Below are positions 43,190-56,455 of a DNA stretch of 64,000 bases, in pieces (position 1 is the first letter of the stretch; the number at the start of each line of letters is the position of its first letter). Position numbers and translations under genes: made by a program. The stretch spans positions 16,154,868 through 16,218,867 of the forward strand of contig OY754331.1 of NCBI GenBank assembly GCA_963573305.1, read 5' to 3'. The DNA is from Pyrrhosoma nymphula (Eukaryota; Arthropoda; Insecta; Odonata; Coenagrionidae). Below the pieces are notes generated by a model. The model was not told the DNA's origin and did no database searches. It saw nothing but the letters and a program-made list of their open reading frames with translations.

Positions 43190-45840
43190 ATACTTGAATG
43201 GTCCCCGTATTACTTAGGTATTGGGGGTGGGGAGGCTTTTAACGTTGAGGTGATGTGACCATGCCGCTGTAGATCCCGCGCCATATTTTATTATGATTTT
43301 GGTAGTGAGGACCCGCGGATTGGATCCCGTGGAGAGGAAAGTCTCTGTGAACTAGCACGCGCTCCTATAAAGCCATTGTTCTGGTGCACAGCAGCGGTGC
43401 CGTCCAATTTCCTGTCAAAGCGTATTAGAGAGAGAGAGAGGCATTTCTCGAGAGACTTTCTGGGTTTTAAGCGAGGTGTGAATTTCTCTCATCGCGTGTT
43501 CCGCGAGCGACGACGCCTTCCCCGCCACCTGGAGGGAGAATAAGTAAGCAACAGCGTGCTCGCCTCTTTTAATGGACCAAGTTTCGCTCTAAAGACTCGA
43601 CCACGCTCCTTTCTACACGAGAGGGGGTTTTTCTTTCGTCTCGCACGCATTTTGTGGGGAAAACTCCTAAGACGGAGCAGAAAATGTCACGCAACAGAAA
43701 AGTCACGGAACGACGAAGATGCGTTGCCATTAAAGAGTCTCGAAATTTATTGCATGCTAGAATGGAGTTAGACTCTAAAAAAAAAATTAAATTGTGAAGA
43801 ATTTTGGCTGACATGGAGGATACTATTATTCTATGCAAGAAGGACATAAGCGATTTAAAAAAATTGTAAGCATTCTTTTCTCAAAAAATAAAATTTTATT
43901 AAATATCTATGAAAAAAGAAACACCTTAACATCGTACTAAAAAAGAAAAAAAAAATATTTTCTCAAGTGAATGAAAGTTTAGCGTAGTATTGGAAATAAT
44001 TAAATTCAAGGAAATTAGCCACACAATGGATTACCTATGAAAAAAATAAAAATATTGGTGTTGTTTTATTAACATTTTGTTAACTAGGACTAAAAAAATA
44101 GGAGTTTTTTAGAAAACATTGGGCAGGTTGTGGACGGGATGCAGCGACTATGAATTTGTTTCTCGGGACGAAAGTCTGATGCCTTACCACTATTCCACCT
44201 CGAACCACAATGTCGGGGGTCATTACATTATTATTATACAGTAATAAATTAAGTGATAACCATGGATATTAAAGAAAAGCATGTAATAAGAAAGACAGGT
44301 GTAATAAGAAATGGATATGTTCAAAAATTCATTTTCTTCCCGATCTTTTCTTTCAATTGCCGAAAAACCATCTCGCTTTACTTTCCATCTATCTTCCTAT
44401 TAGTTTCTCCTTCTTTGCGTTTTTAATGACGATGGCCAGACCCCTTTTCCTTAAATTCTCTCCGAAGCGACCCTCATTGTAATACATTGACGAAGATGAA
44501 CAAATAATTTCTTTGTTGGCAATTTATTTCGTCATTTTTTCTCTGCTCACTACTTGTAAAAGCACGCAATCTCTTTATTACTCTGTAAAACTGGTAACAG
44601 TGGGTACTATTTCACTCGCCGTTGTCCGAATGTGAAGCAATATAATGGACCATCCCCTCAAATTCACGCAAAATGTCGCATATGTCACGCAAAAATAAGC
44701 CACGCAAAACGTACGATGGCGTCAAATTTCACATGATCGCGAGGATTGTTGAGAAAACAGCACGTTGTTGTGTTTTTAAGGAAAAATGATGACATTAATT
44801 TCACTCTGTTGGATACATTTAAAGAAGAGAGTGACCTTCGGCACCCCAGAAGAAAAAATTATTATAAAAAGGGTTCCCTCCAGGTGATCCGATATGCCCA
44901 AGCCTTGCGTATTGCATCTTAAATAAAGGTGATCAACGCAAGTTACACTAGAAGAAGTAGTTCTAGTTGGAAAGATAATCAACTTACCATCATGTTTGAT
45001 ACTCGTGGACAAAGTTCTTTTTCTGTAGAATGCGTCAATTCATGTCACCTGGCATAACCAAATTATTTTCATCTGAGATTTCTAATAAGCTTTTCAGCTC
45101 TTTTAAAAAGGAAAAAAAACAAAATTCCTCCGTTGTCTCTCCGTGAGCTGTAACTTCGGAGATCCTATCTACGCATCGAGTCGTTACAAAAAGGTCACCG
45201 TGACAGAATCACAGGTCGTAAACCCATAACTTATCTCTAGGTTAGGTATCTGGATTCATCTGAAATTACTCCACCACCCGCTGTAATCAAACGTGGGCAC
45301 TAGCGACAGAAATAAAATCTGCTTTATTTTAAAACGTTTTTATAATGTTGAGTACTTGTCTGTCTGTTCGGTAGAAAGTTTACAATCGATTTTAAACTAA
45401 CTTCCCAGTGAGCTTAAGGCTTGAAACTTTAAACATAGCTCAGAACTGGATGACAATACAATAATATGTAATAATATGTACTATATATGTTATATATATT
45501 AAATATTACAATATAATATATATTATAAATGATACATACAATATTTACATAATATAATATTAGGTATGTAGTATAAAAATTAATTTAAAATTTGAAAAGC
45601 TCAAAAAAAACGTTCTTATCGTTAAAATCCTTTTTTCTTTTAAAATTCTTTTATTTTCCGTACTACCTCGTTCATTCCACATTAAACATACCCTATTCAA
45701 TGCTCTCCTGTGGACAACTGTCCTTTTTCCACAAGAATGTGACTTAAATGGTCTTTTTTCACTTATTTTGAGGATACCGGGACTAGCCACGGTAGTTAGG
45801 TACCTTTACGGAGTCACCCGCAAGTGCGCAGAAGTGCGAT
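43190..45840. other. Non-coding, with SINE trace and AT-rich tract
   Basis: A tRNA-like minus-strand remnant at 44115-44215 (GGTGGAATAGTGGTAAGGC), an (AG)n run at 43428-43440 and a very AT-rich tract at 45465-45570. No gene recognised. Confidence 0.35.
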
Positions 45841-45844
45841 ATTC

Positions 45845-46018
45845 CACAGAGGAAAAATCATTCGCCTAGACCGGGATGACCACCATGCTCCTATAAAGCC
45901 ACCAAATAATCCATAGGGGAGAAGGACGCCTCGGTAGCTTAACTGGTTGAAGTACTCGGCGCGAAATAGAGGGATCCGGGTTCGTATCCCGGTCAAGGCG
46001 AATGATTTTTCCTCTGTG
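45845..46018. repeat. Fold-back made of two opposed SINE ends
   Basis: 33-base arms (45845-45877 and 45986-46018) pair with a single mismatch. The right arm is the 3' part of the SINE at 45927-46026, the left arm is the same part in reverse. Confidence 0.8.
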
Positions 46019-46026
46019 TAATATCT
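45927..46026 (+). repeat. tRNA-derived SINE
   Basis: Box A TAGCTTAACTGG (45935-45946), box B GGTTCGTATCC (45979-45989), a perfect 5-bp T stem, a D stem of 4 bp and an acceptor-like pairing (CGCCTCG with the CAAGGCG end). The anticodon arm is poor and the loop lacks the expected T33, so this is a SINE head, not a working tRNA. It is followed by AATGATTTTTCCTCTGTG, shared with other copies. Confidence 0.65.
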
Positions 46027-46249
46027 TTTTTCACATCTAGTTTCTTGGTTTGGTTAAATATCTCCCCAATTAAATTATATAAATTACTATAAGTACTCCA
46101 AGGCGGTTGATCTTGTCCCAAACTAGGTTTCAGCAACTAACGGACATTGCCAATGGTGTATTATGCTTAAATGCATAGATGCACAATGCAATGTTAAAAT
46201 AAATTCAGTAATATAATATTTAAATTGTAATTTTATATACACTAAAGAG

Positions 46250-46355
46250 GGCGAAATTTGCCATAAATAATTATTTGACTTGAACGGTATTCAAACCCCG
46301 AGCTGCATTGTTGGTCAGGCATTTCAGCCAGTGACACGATCGAGCCATCTTAATT
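46250..46355 (-). repeat. tRNA-derived SINE, inverted copy
   Basis: The minus strand reads GGCTCGATCGTGTCACTGG, then GGGTTTGAATACC (box B), then TTCAAGTCAAATAATTATTT, the tail shared with 46425-46530. Confidence 0.5.
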
Positions 46356-46424
46356 TAAGGTGCATTTTGGCGGACAAGTTGTCAGAATTTGCCGAAATTC
46401 CCCTCGTATTAAGATGATTTTAAT

Positions 46425-46530
46425 GGTGGTGCAACTGACTAACACTCCTGAACGGGAATTGCGAGATCCGGGTTTAAAACCCGGTCAAGTCGAATGATTA
46501 TTTTTATGGTGACTTTCACCCTCTGTGTTG
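46425..46530 (+). repeat. tRNA-derived SINE fragment
   Basis: CCGGGTTTAAAACCCGG (box B with a perfect stem) followed by TCAAGTCGAATGATTATTTT and GACTTTCACCCTCTGTG, matching the tails of the neighbouring copies. Confidence 0.5.
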
Positions 46531-46544
46531 CGTATTTTTGCACC

Positions 46545-47030
46545 CGTGCTCATGACGGCGTAGCACATCATTTGCGGAATCGCAATGGTAGGAAAAAAGT
46601 TATTGATTATTTAAGACGATTTGACCTCTGATAAAAGCACTGTAACACTGCAACGCAGGTCGTACTTGATAAATCTAAGAGGAAATTGCCAAACGATTTT
46701 ATTACATTTAATCACATAGCAAATGGGATGGCATTAAGTTTGTTTTTTTATGTTTACTTACTGTGTTACTGATGGCGGACTGAAGTCGATATTATTTATC
46801 GTGGCCATTTATTAAACACGAGAAACTGTGCAATGTCATTAGTTACCAAGGACAATGCAGCAGTAGGTACCATTTGATTAGTCACATAAGGTTACTGACC
46901 TTTTATTTTAGTTTTTTTTATAATTTGGATTACGCCGCCAAGATCACATTTCTCCCTACAGAGACAAATTAAAGTGGTTAACCGTAAAAAATAGACGATT
47001 GTATTAGTAAGTATGTACCAAGTTCTCGTC
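46545..47030. other. Non-coding, no gene recognised
   Basis: Nothing identified. Confidence 0.4.
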
Positions 47031-47039
47031 GGGTTATAA

Positions 47040-47345
47040 ATGTAAGCAATTCTTTAATGCTTTATTTGACCGCCCATCGCACCACAAAATTCAGTGATTC
47101 ATTTGTTGTAACGTCTACCAAAATATGGAACACACTACCAGTTAACGTCAAAAGTAGGAAATCAATAGAAAATTTTAAATATAAAATTTATGATTTTTTC
47201 CTAAATATGTAATATGTACGAAATATGTAATTGTGTAATAGACGAAAATGCCTGTATGTACGAAAAGTTTTGTATTTCTTTTGCTCTTAAGGGCCTGAAT
47301 ACTCAGAGCAATTAATAAACTGTTGACTTACTTTATCTTAGCTTA
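47040..47345 (+). pseudogene. 3' end of a non-LTR retrotransposon (family B)
   Basis: At 47117-47212 the reading is TKIWNTLPVNVKSRKSIENF, then KYKIYDFFLNM and a stop. 'WN.LP...r...s...FK..l' is the very C-terminus of Jockey/CR1-type element proteins. A 3' untranslated tail follows. Heavily 5'-truncated. Confidence 0.7.
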
Positions 47346-47349
47346 TGTT

Positions 47350-50100
47350 TCACCCGGGGTTGATTTGGGACTTTGATATTGTCGAGGGGAACAAAAAGTG
47401 GAAATGTCTTCGTCATACTTCTCGATGGTTCTCTGTAGTCTTTTCGTGGGGAGGGAGACATTGTGAATTCGAAGGATAACAGGCGTAGAAAAACTAATTC
47501 TAGGTGACTCTAACACAAAATTGTGGGGAATTCCTCCGGATGAATATCATGTTATTCGTGTCACCAGAGCAATTATAGCCTGGAGGTGAAGCGTGGGCTC
47601 ATGCAACGCCGGATTGAAACAGAATTCAGTGTCACGGATGATACACCAATAAGGGTAACAACGATGGACATTCAGACTTGAAAGGGTAAGCTACTAAAAA
47701 AAAACCCAGAGGAAACGCGAACACGCTCGCAACAATCAGCACTTTGGAGCGAACTTTTGCGACTCTAGCGAGAGATTTCACTGGGGCGAAAATTCGTGAT
47801 TTTCGCACCGTCGGAAACACTTGCGTCATGTCTGGCAGAAGGGGGAGGGAGAGGGGCACAGCGTAGTGTAGTTGCCTCCTGTTTGAGTTTCAATTTTTTC
47901 CACGTTTTTTAGTACGACGGTGAGGATGCCAATACGCTGCGGAACGATGTCGTAGCCTCAGGTCGTAATGCCACCGCCACCGTTGGTGGACCGCGTAGCT
48001 TGCCTTTTGTCATCACATCCATCGAAGTCACACGCAACGCACTGTGACGTGCTCCTCCAATCCAATCTAGTAGTGTGGGCGTCGTATTGGGAAGAGTAGA
48101 AGGGAAAAAAGGTGGGTGGCATGGATGTTGGGATGGACATAGTTCTCAAGAGTAGAAATTGCCGATTATTTCGGGTTTGTGTGTTATTTCTTTGTGTGTT
48201 TATGATCAACTGGTTAGTTGTAAGGCGCCTAAAGCACCCGTTGTAATGATGATGAATTAAGCAAACACTTTGATTTGTGTGTCCATCTAACTCGCTTTGC
48301 TCCCCGGAATTAATGAGTGCATCACTTTAGAGAGTATGAAATTGCGTGAAAATATTTTTAATTTAATATGCCATGAAGAAAGCACAATACCTAAGTTAAG
48401 CGAAAAGAACTGTGAGAAAAATTATTCACTAGGGCATCGAATTCCATTCCTTCCACTCCACAATCCAGCACCTTAAAACCGGTCTATCGCAGACAGTTGA
48501 AAGGGGTTAAATGCTTTTTTTTACAGTGATTAACGTAATTATATATAGGTAACTAATAATCGTTTTATTATTTTTAAAAGGACTGTTGGATAATCTAGAG
48601 ATTTATTACTCGACACGAATGCAGGTCTATTCACAATGTCTCCTGGAATACAGTGAAGTTATGAACAACGTTTTTATGGGGCTGATCTTTTTTCACATTA
48701 ATCCCATTAGAAAACCATTGAATTCAAATTTTGGGTGTATTTATTTACTGTTTACATTTTTTACACCAAAAATATTTTTTTGGAGTTTTCACTGCTCGGT
48801 GGCTAAAAAAATATAGTATTTAATTTCGATTTTTTTACACGCTTGGTACTTGCCGGTAAACTGCGTTTAAAACTCCAAAATGAGCCTTATTTCTCAAATA
48901 CAGTAAAAGAAAGTTAAATTTCCGTGGCAAATTAGCAATGGGGTTGGTAATGTATATTCGTACCTATATTTTTAAAGTTTAGGTTAATCGATATATTTGA
49001 GACCTCTGAGTCAAAACTGTGTCGGGTTGACCCATTATATTCCATTAGAGAGATGCCAAAAAGTTGGATAATTAATAACATTTTCATTTCTTCATATTTA
49101 TTTAGTTTCAACTCAGAGACAACTAATTTATTCTGGCCAGATGTGTCTACCATGCTGACGATATAGGGTCGTCCATACGGATAGGAGTATTTTAAATATT
49201 TCGTTAGGATGCATTTTACCCAGTCTAAGCGTATGTAGTTGTAATTAGCGTGTTAAAATTCAAGGGGGAGCAATTGTAGTCGTATTCAGTATTCACAGAT
49301 AGACACTAAACTAATAACCTAATTGGGATGAATTGTCCACAATGGCTATTAGTGGACTGAGGTTGGAGGATCCGTGAAATCGGAGCATTAATGGCGTAGT
49401 GCACACGTTGGTAAGGTTATTCAAAAGAATATTTGATATTCCCATAAATAGGTAAAATCAAAATTTCCCTGCGTTACATAATTTGGATTGTGAAGTGATT
49501 TTTCCTAGTATTTTATGTGTGATATTTGCAACGCAGGCTATAAACAGCAAATTCAATTAGTTTCTTGAGCAGCAATTTCAACGTGTCTATCTCCCTGTTG
49601 AATTTCAACGGGGAATTCGTCCCTCCTGTTGTTATCGTATTCCCACTTGGTAAATATTTTCATCTCGTATTTGCTACAGATGCAACAGAGTATACAAACG
49701 CTTCTCAGCGTTTTTTTATTTAAATAACATTTAAAGCATAAATTAACCTTTAAAAATAACCTTTATTTTAAGTGTTAATTTACTTTTCAAATTATCGTCC
49801 ATCACAAATACTTAATTACCATAATCAAATCAATTTTTTATTTTCTATATATACATTTTGGTTACCTTATGTTATGTATTGTTTTCTTTCAGTTATTCCA
49901 AAGTTACATCATATTCACTACTACAAATAACTTATTATTTTAAATAAAAAAATCGTGTAAAATCATGCCCGAAAACATTAACGTTTAAGCTTTTAAGGTA
50001 ACCATATATATTCTAAATAATAGGCACACATTTTATTATTTTATCTTCGATTTAAATTAGCTACGTGAAATTTTTCTGAACTGAAAACCATTGACATTGG
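47350..50100. other. Non-coding, no gene recognised
   Basis: CpG-richer at 47700-48100, with no recognisable exon. AT-rich afterwards. Confidence 0.35.
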
Positions 50101-50104
50101 GGAG

Positions 50105-50200
50105 GGAGGTGTGATGGCTTTAATACTGCTCTATCTCCACAACCCGAGAGCTAGGGTTTTGAATCCTGACATAGGCGGTGATTTCACTGAGGAATCGCGA
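50105..50200 (+). repeat. tRNA-derived SINE trace
   Basis: GTGTGATGGCTTTAATACTGC (box-A-like) then TAGGGTTTTGAATCCTG (box-B-like). Degenerate. Confidence 0.35.
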
Positions 50201-50640
50201 TCCCTCCTAGGGTATTCTGAGGAGAGAATTTATAACAAATGAAGTATTCCGTCCGTAGGATGGGGCGTTAAAATATGGACCCCTTCGGCACCTTTTGTTC
50301 TGAGTAGGCTACTGCCCACACTGGCTGGCTTTCTCTCCGCCCTCCCTTCATATCACCTTAAAAAGGCCTTATCTACCCCACTCCTCATTATTGGAACAAG
50401 CTGCCTCAGTGGTTGGTCGCCTTTCTATTCAATCAACTAAAAAATCAAGGACCATTTACCAGTAAATACCATTTAACACACCTCAGTTTTTTTGCACTTC
50501 ATATGGTATTTTAAGGAAACTAGCAAACTTCCTATAGCTATCGAAGAAGAATCACCTGATAAACCCTGGTAGAATGAAGAAGATTCCTATTTTCGGGCAT
50601 ACTAACCTTTTTGAAAAAATAATATAACAAATAAATTTGA

Positions 50641-50797
50641 AGGATGATGCTTTCGAGCAATGCTGTGTTTTGTTCATTATGAAAATCTCAACGTTTTCAA
50701 TTCGATCAATTCTCCTGATGACGCCTCCAGTAAGAGAAGCGAAACGTTGAGATTTTCATAATGAACAAAACGCAGCATTGCCCGAAAGCATCATCCT
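50641..50797 (+). repeat. Fold-back with hammerhead-like core (Penelope-type)
   Basis: 56-base arms (50641-50696 and 50742-50797) pair with two mismatches. The loop holds CTGATGA (50715-50721), and GAAACG (50741-50746) enters the right arm. This is the order of a type III hammerhead: closing stem, CUGAUGA, stem II, GAAA, closing stem. The base pair next to the core (C/C) is wrong for a canonical ribozyme. Confidence 0.55.
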
Positions 50798-51157
50798 ACA
50801 TAGATAAGAAAAGCTGCGAAAGCCTTCAAACGAAAAAAAAAATAAATTTGAAATCTAAGTCTGCATGAGTCATGTCTGTATGTCATCAACAATCATGATT
50901 TGGCTACGATAAAAGGTCAAATTACTTATACAAGACTGAAAATAGCACCGAAAAACCCTCTAATCTGAATTTAGGGTTACTCTTAATTTTTTACCCTTGT
51001 ATCCCTTTTATTTTACCCTTAGGGGGAAAGCATTAATTTATCCTCAACGCTTTTAATTCTGTGGTTGGATAGCTCGTTATTTAATTTAGTTTCAGGGTCT
51101 CTCTTGTGTAACAGCCTCGTGAAGCGAAAATCAAATCGCTATTATTTTCGCGTTTAA

Positions 51158-51673
51158 GGTAGATTGAGCGAAAAATCACTTCTCATAAAATTTGATGAAT
51201 TTTGTCTCATTTTAAAGAAAAAAACTCTCATCTTTCCAATGAGATCAAAATACCAACCCCTTGCAGAACTACGTTTTGAGCAATTTGCCTAAAAATGTAA
51301 GCTGTTTTGCATGGGATAGACTAAGGTTCTTGCACCTAGATTTCGTCAAAAAACTAACGGTGTATAGATTGCATGTTTTTTCAACTATTTACAAAAAATA
51401 ATCTGCTACTCACCACAGTAATATTTACAGAATTGTAAAAAAACCTGCTGTTTTGAAGGGTTTTAAGCCGTACGGAGGGAAAAAATTAGTCAACTGAGAA
51501 ACTTATGTAGCTTTATTTATTTAATTACTGAGTATTTTGGTTATATATAACTATATATTTGCGCCATTAATACTACAATATTTATTTCATACTTCTTACA
51601 GGCGCTGAAGTCAAAAAATAAAATTTGGATATGGTCTCCATTATGAATACGGAACTATCTCGCTCAAACCACT
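51158..51673 (-). mobile_element. TTAA-flanked MITE, copy 4 (inverted)
   Basis: Same family as 29089-29655. TTAA at 51154-51157; the other flank is CTAA. Ends GGTAGATTGAGCGA and CGCTCAAACCACT. Confidence 0.75.
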
Positions 51674-51679
51674 CTAAGG

Positions 51680-54600
51680 ACACTGTACCTTGTGGTTAGT
51701 ACTTTCACGTCGTAAAGTGCTATACGCGTAATTCTAGTAACCCGTAGCGTATAATCCCAATGTCATTTTCATTTCATGAGCTCATACCTTCATATGTTCT
51801 TCGCAATAGCGATTTTTACGGTAACCTAATTATTTATGCGGCATGTAAGTTTCTTAGGGATATCCACGAACAATGAGCGGTGTATTCTTTCCAGGTTTTC
51901 TTTTCTTCCCAAAAAATACCCCCAGTCTCCTCTCATACCTCTTGTCTTGTAAAGCAACTCTCCCCGCGCTGTACTTCATGCTCCATGCTCTCTCACTCCA
52001 TCTCATCTCCTCTTAAGGCTTCCCTGTTTCTCTCTTCCCCTCAATTGTCCAACGCAAAGATTAACGTGAGTGAGGAGGTGGTGGAGGATTGGGCACTGGA
52101 TCATGAGGGTGCGAGACAGAGGACACCCTCGTAAGTAATCGCGCCGAGGACAAAGGGCACAGGGGATCCATCAACAACTTCCCACCGTAACACCCTCACA
52201 CTTCACCACTTGAGTCGCGAACATTTCACAAGCGAGCACTAGAAAACCCACACCCCACACAAAGGGGGCGGGGGGCAAAAATCCCGCCCCTCCTGCCTCC
52301 TCTGCCTACCCACCTCAACATCCGAACCCGAAATCAACCTGCCCCCCCGAGCACGGACACACAAGAGGCACGAGCACAGCATCCCGCGCATCCATGGCAA
52401 CGGAGGTGCGAGTGATTTGGGAAGAGGGGAGTGAAGGGGGATGTTAAAGGGGGGGGGTCGGTGGGGGGGAGGTGGACTTTTTTTTAGGTTGGGACGAAAG
52501 GGTTTAAGAGCGTGAGCGGTGGGCGAAGCGATTCGCATCAAGGATTGTAGGTGGTGGCGGCAGGGTTGGCAATGGACGGCTTTGAAATTCACGAATTTTC
52601 GAGCACCACCACGTATAAGAGGAAGGGATAACAGAGTGCCTTGGTGCACATTCAATTGATATCTCAATGGAAAATACCACTCTTCCCTTCCATCTATCGA
52701 GCACCCATTCCAATGTATAAAGTTATTTTTCCTGGCATTTACAGCAAGGGCAGAGAGAGAGAGTTACATGAAACGTGCGGTCTAATTCAAAATATTCCTC
52801 CACAAAGTCAGGAAATAAAGAAACCTTGCTGGCTTCATCATCAGCAGGCATCAGTCCGATGATTGGTATGTTGCCGCTCTCCGCTCCAATCGCCTCTTAG
52901 CTTATCACCTTAACTCCGACATAGTTTTTCATTTTTAGCGTCCTACATAATTTTCTTCATGTTCTCTACCCTTTGTCTTCTTCCATAATTCTTTCCATAT
53001 ATTTCTCCATAAATAATGATTTTCAGGAAGCTATTGTGTCACTCACTGGGTCCAATAAGCTTGTTTTTTCTACTCTACAGATTATTCATTAACGTTATTT
53101 CCTCTCCAGCTCGTTGGAGATTCTCTCTGTTCATATGATCTGCATTATTATTCAACAATACCACATTTCCATCGTATTTCAATATTTGGTTTCCATTTTT
53201 GTCTATACTAATATTATCGTCCAAACGTCTTTGCAAAAGAAGAGCCATTTGAATTTGCCATTCGTCGTATATGCGTCATTATTAGTTTTCCTATTAACAT
53301 TTCCTTGTGTTGTTGATAAACGTCTTCTGGGAGAATGCCTTCTTGACTCTTGCTACTCTGATCACGGTATCTTTTTTGCCTCTTCCACCATTAGTGCCAA
53401 CTTTGAAAAATAGTTTAATATCAATTCTAAGATTAAAAACTAAATAAACTTACACACTTTTAAAAAGTTATACTTAAAATATTCGTAACTGCCATGACTT
53501 ATGAATATTTTAAGAGCTAACCACAAAAGTATGATAATATTTTAATATAATGTCAGAAGATGGTAAAATAAATCCATCTACTGATACCTTTACTCATCGC
53601 CAGGGGTTTTGCATAAGTTGAGAAAAGGGAATCGCAAGTCGCTTTTCATTTGTCTTCCCAGTTATTTTCGTATATCTTTCCAATGTACTCACCTCGGAGG
53701 ACTAGTTCAAATTTCCTCACAAGTTACAAACACTTGTAAATTACAAGTCGGTTTTCAGAAACAGAATGTGTCGCAACCATGAGAACACTTAATAAAAAAC
53801 ACTTGCAACTTGTGAAATGGACTTGTAACTTGTGGGCTTGTATCCTTGAGAAACCAGGACAGGAATATAATTTAATTCAGCATGCACATACAACTTATTC
53901 AACAATCGATTTTAAAAATGCCATTCGTTTCACAAGAAAAAAAACATTTACTTTAAATTCCACTTTCGCTCAATTTGCTCATCATCCAGCGTTTTCTTGA
54001 ACGTGAAGCTGCAAAATTTGATGTATGCACAAAAAACTGAACACAATTGCATACAAATGTTACGGAATAACTTTTAAAAAACACTTACTCAAGACAACTT
54101 GGAAAAATTAAAGCAACAATTTTCATATTAAAACAATTTTATTGCTACTAAATATATGAAAACAAAACATACATACCTTGACTTGTAACATCTGGAATCG
54201 TAGCTTTGGGAAACAGGTGCAAATATTTCTTCCCACGCATCAATTTAGACTAGGTAATACAAATAAAACAGATGGAGATTCTACGAAACTCCGCGGAAAT
54301 GCTATCCACCGCCATCCTCTCCCTCAATTCATTTACCCTGTTCCCTCCTCGGGTCAGTCAGAGATGGTGTCCTGTTACCCCCGGCCCACGCCAAGACCAA
54401 CCAGATCTCTGTGGCCTTGCCTACACCCCCGCAAGTAGGGCTAGTACCGTCGCTTCCGGCTCACAAGACCGCTTCCGCTTCTCTTCCTCGTGATGAAACC
54501 CACGTAAAACCTCTCTGCGTCGTATATAGTCAATGCCAAGGTCAGATTTTACTTAAAGAACCCCTTACTGAAATCTGCGTGATACGAATCTTAAGAATCG

Positions 54601-56450
54601 TCAGGAAAAATAAGCATGATGGCATTCCGGATCACGCCATGACACCATATTTACATCGGTATGCTTACAAAAGATCATTTCTCTGTTTTACTTTAAGGAT
54701 TGTCGAAGGGTTATTGAAAGTTTATTTTTTTTAACTTTTAAGCTCCAAAACTAGGTCTTATAGTCTTATATGCCTCGCTCTAACAAATCGGAAAATGCTG
54801 TAAGTAGATGTAGATGAAGTTTTTGCAGTAGTTCTACTTCGTTTTAACACTTCGTTGCCATATTTTGGTAAATTTATTGGCGTGTATTATGGAACGAAAT
54901 AGAAACAGTGAGAAAACATTATCGGGAAATATTACTGTTGTTCATCGCACATCCTCAAGGTTTTATGGAATGACATTGTCCCATAGGGTTACCGGAAGAA
55001 AGAGAGCCATGGGTTTAAGGAAACGTTGATGAAAAGGAAACAATTAAGTGATTCTTAGGGTCACAGGCACAAAAAAATAAATTGACAACATAATTCCATT
55101 AATGACTAATTCTTTTTGCTGAAGTTCCCTGAAACACGCTCCTTTGAAATCTCAAAGGCTCTGATTGAATAATTTGGGTGTGCCTTACACTTCAAAAGGA
55201 AATTAAATTTTGAGAGGACATCTGTAAGAAGGAAGTTTATCTTTCAGGCTGACATGTGAAAAAAGTATTCCCAACATATGTAATTTGTAGTTCCAAGGAA
55301 CAGACTAGGTAAGAAAGTCATCGATGCAAAATAGGAAAATGAAATAAGAAACTTCAGGATCTAAAAGAAGCAGTAGTGCATATTTAAATCAAAGACATCA
55401 CTGAATATGTTATTTCGATTCCTTTGTCTTCATAACAAAAGTAGTATTGGCAAAACAAATGCTTGCCACTTCTCTCATTCTATTCTCTTCTGTTTAGAAT
55501 TTTAAAATGAAAATTTGCTGGCAAAAAGTGGAAAAAATATATTTTCAGCAGCCTAAGAAACTTTTTGGGCTCATGGATAAACAAGTGTTTGGGCACTTAT
55601 CCCTAATATAACAATTTATCTACTTATATCTTTATCTGTAGTATTAGTATGTTCACTACTTTGCTTTACACTTAATTTTCATTTTTATATTCGACTTTAC
55701 GCTTACTCAGAGCCCTTTTCACCCATCCCACAGAATTAGGCACCCTTATTGCTTGGGGTTCTATAAAAGTGTGTGAATTTGGGGATGAAAAGAGTTTACA
55801 TGATAGTCGACTAAAATTTTAATTACTTTGAACAGATTTCCATGCATGTTCATATTTCTAGGTGATAATGTGAACATGTCACTAGATGATATATTATCAT
55901 CAATTTTCTAATATTGTTTTTTAATTTAATTTTCTCCCAAAGATATTGACGCTGGCAAAATGCTCTTGGTGAAAAAATAGTTCCATTACTTTATCTGATT
56001 ATATATTCAACTTCATTAACACAGATGATGAAATTTAGAGCATAGGTTTTGAAAAAAACTGCGACAGATGGGAGGAACCGATAATTCACCGATGTTATCG
56101 TAGCCCAAGTATACGGTAAAAAAATTCCAACACCGGATTTAATCCTATTTTTTGGCATTTGATTTACTTACGGTGTACTTACGGTGTTTTATCTTTCGGT
56201 ATATTGGTAGTTTACATATATAAACAGTTTATGCGTACTACATACCAGGGATTTAGATTTATGCCAGCGTATTCGTTGTCTGTTGCAATCCTTAACAGTC
56301 GAAGGATAAATTTATGATATCTGTGATATGAATGAATTGAGGACCGGGTTAAAATAATTACATAAATAAGCTGGTCAGTTTGACACGAATGTAAATTGTT
56401 ATTAATGTATTTAAAAAATTATTAATGTATAAATAATCTCTTCTTTAAAT
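51680..56450. other. Non-coding, with GC-rich island and small fold-back
   Basis: 52140-52600 is GC-rich with C and G runs. 53720-53860 has repeated ACTTGTAA/TTACAAGT words in both directions, probably a small MITE. 51880-52134 ends at a GTAAGT but carries no recognisable protein. Confidence 0.3.
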
Positions 56451-56455
56451 ATATA

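Noticed and set aside
45927..46000. Functional tRNA gene
   Set aside because: Boxes A and B are good, but the anticodon arm is mismatched, position 33 is not T, and similar heads with the same tail occur nearby, so it is a SINE.
47161..47190. Copy of the viral terminal repeat (GAAAATTTTAAAT)
   Set aside because: A short AT-rich coincidence inside the non-LTR coding remnant; the match does not extend.
51880..52134. Host exon ending at GTAAGT
   Set aside because: Low-complexity Ser/Pro-rich peptide without motif; the donor alone is weak evidence.
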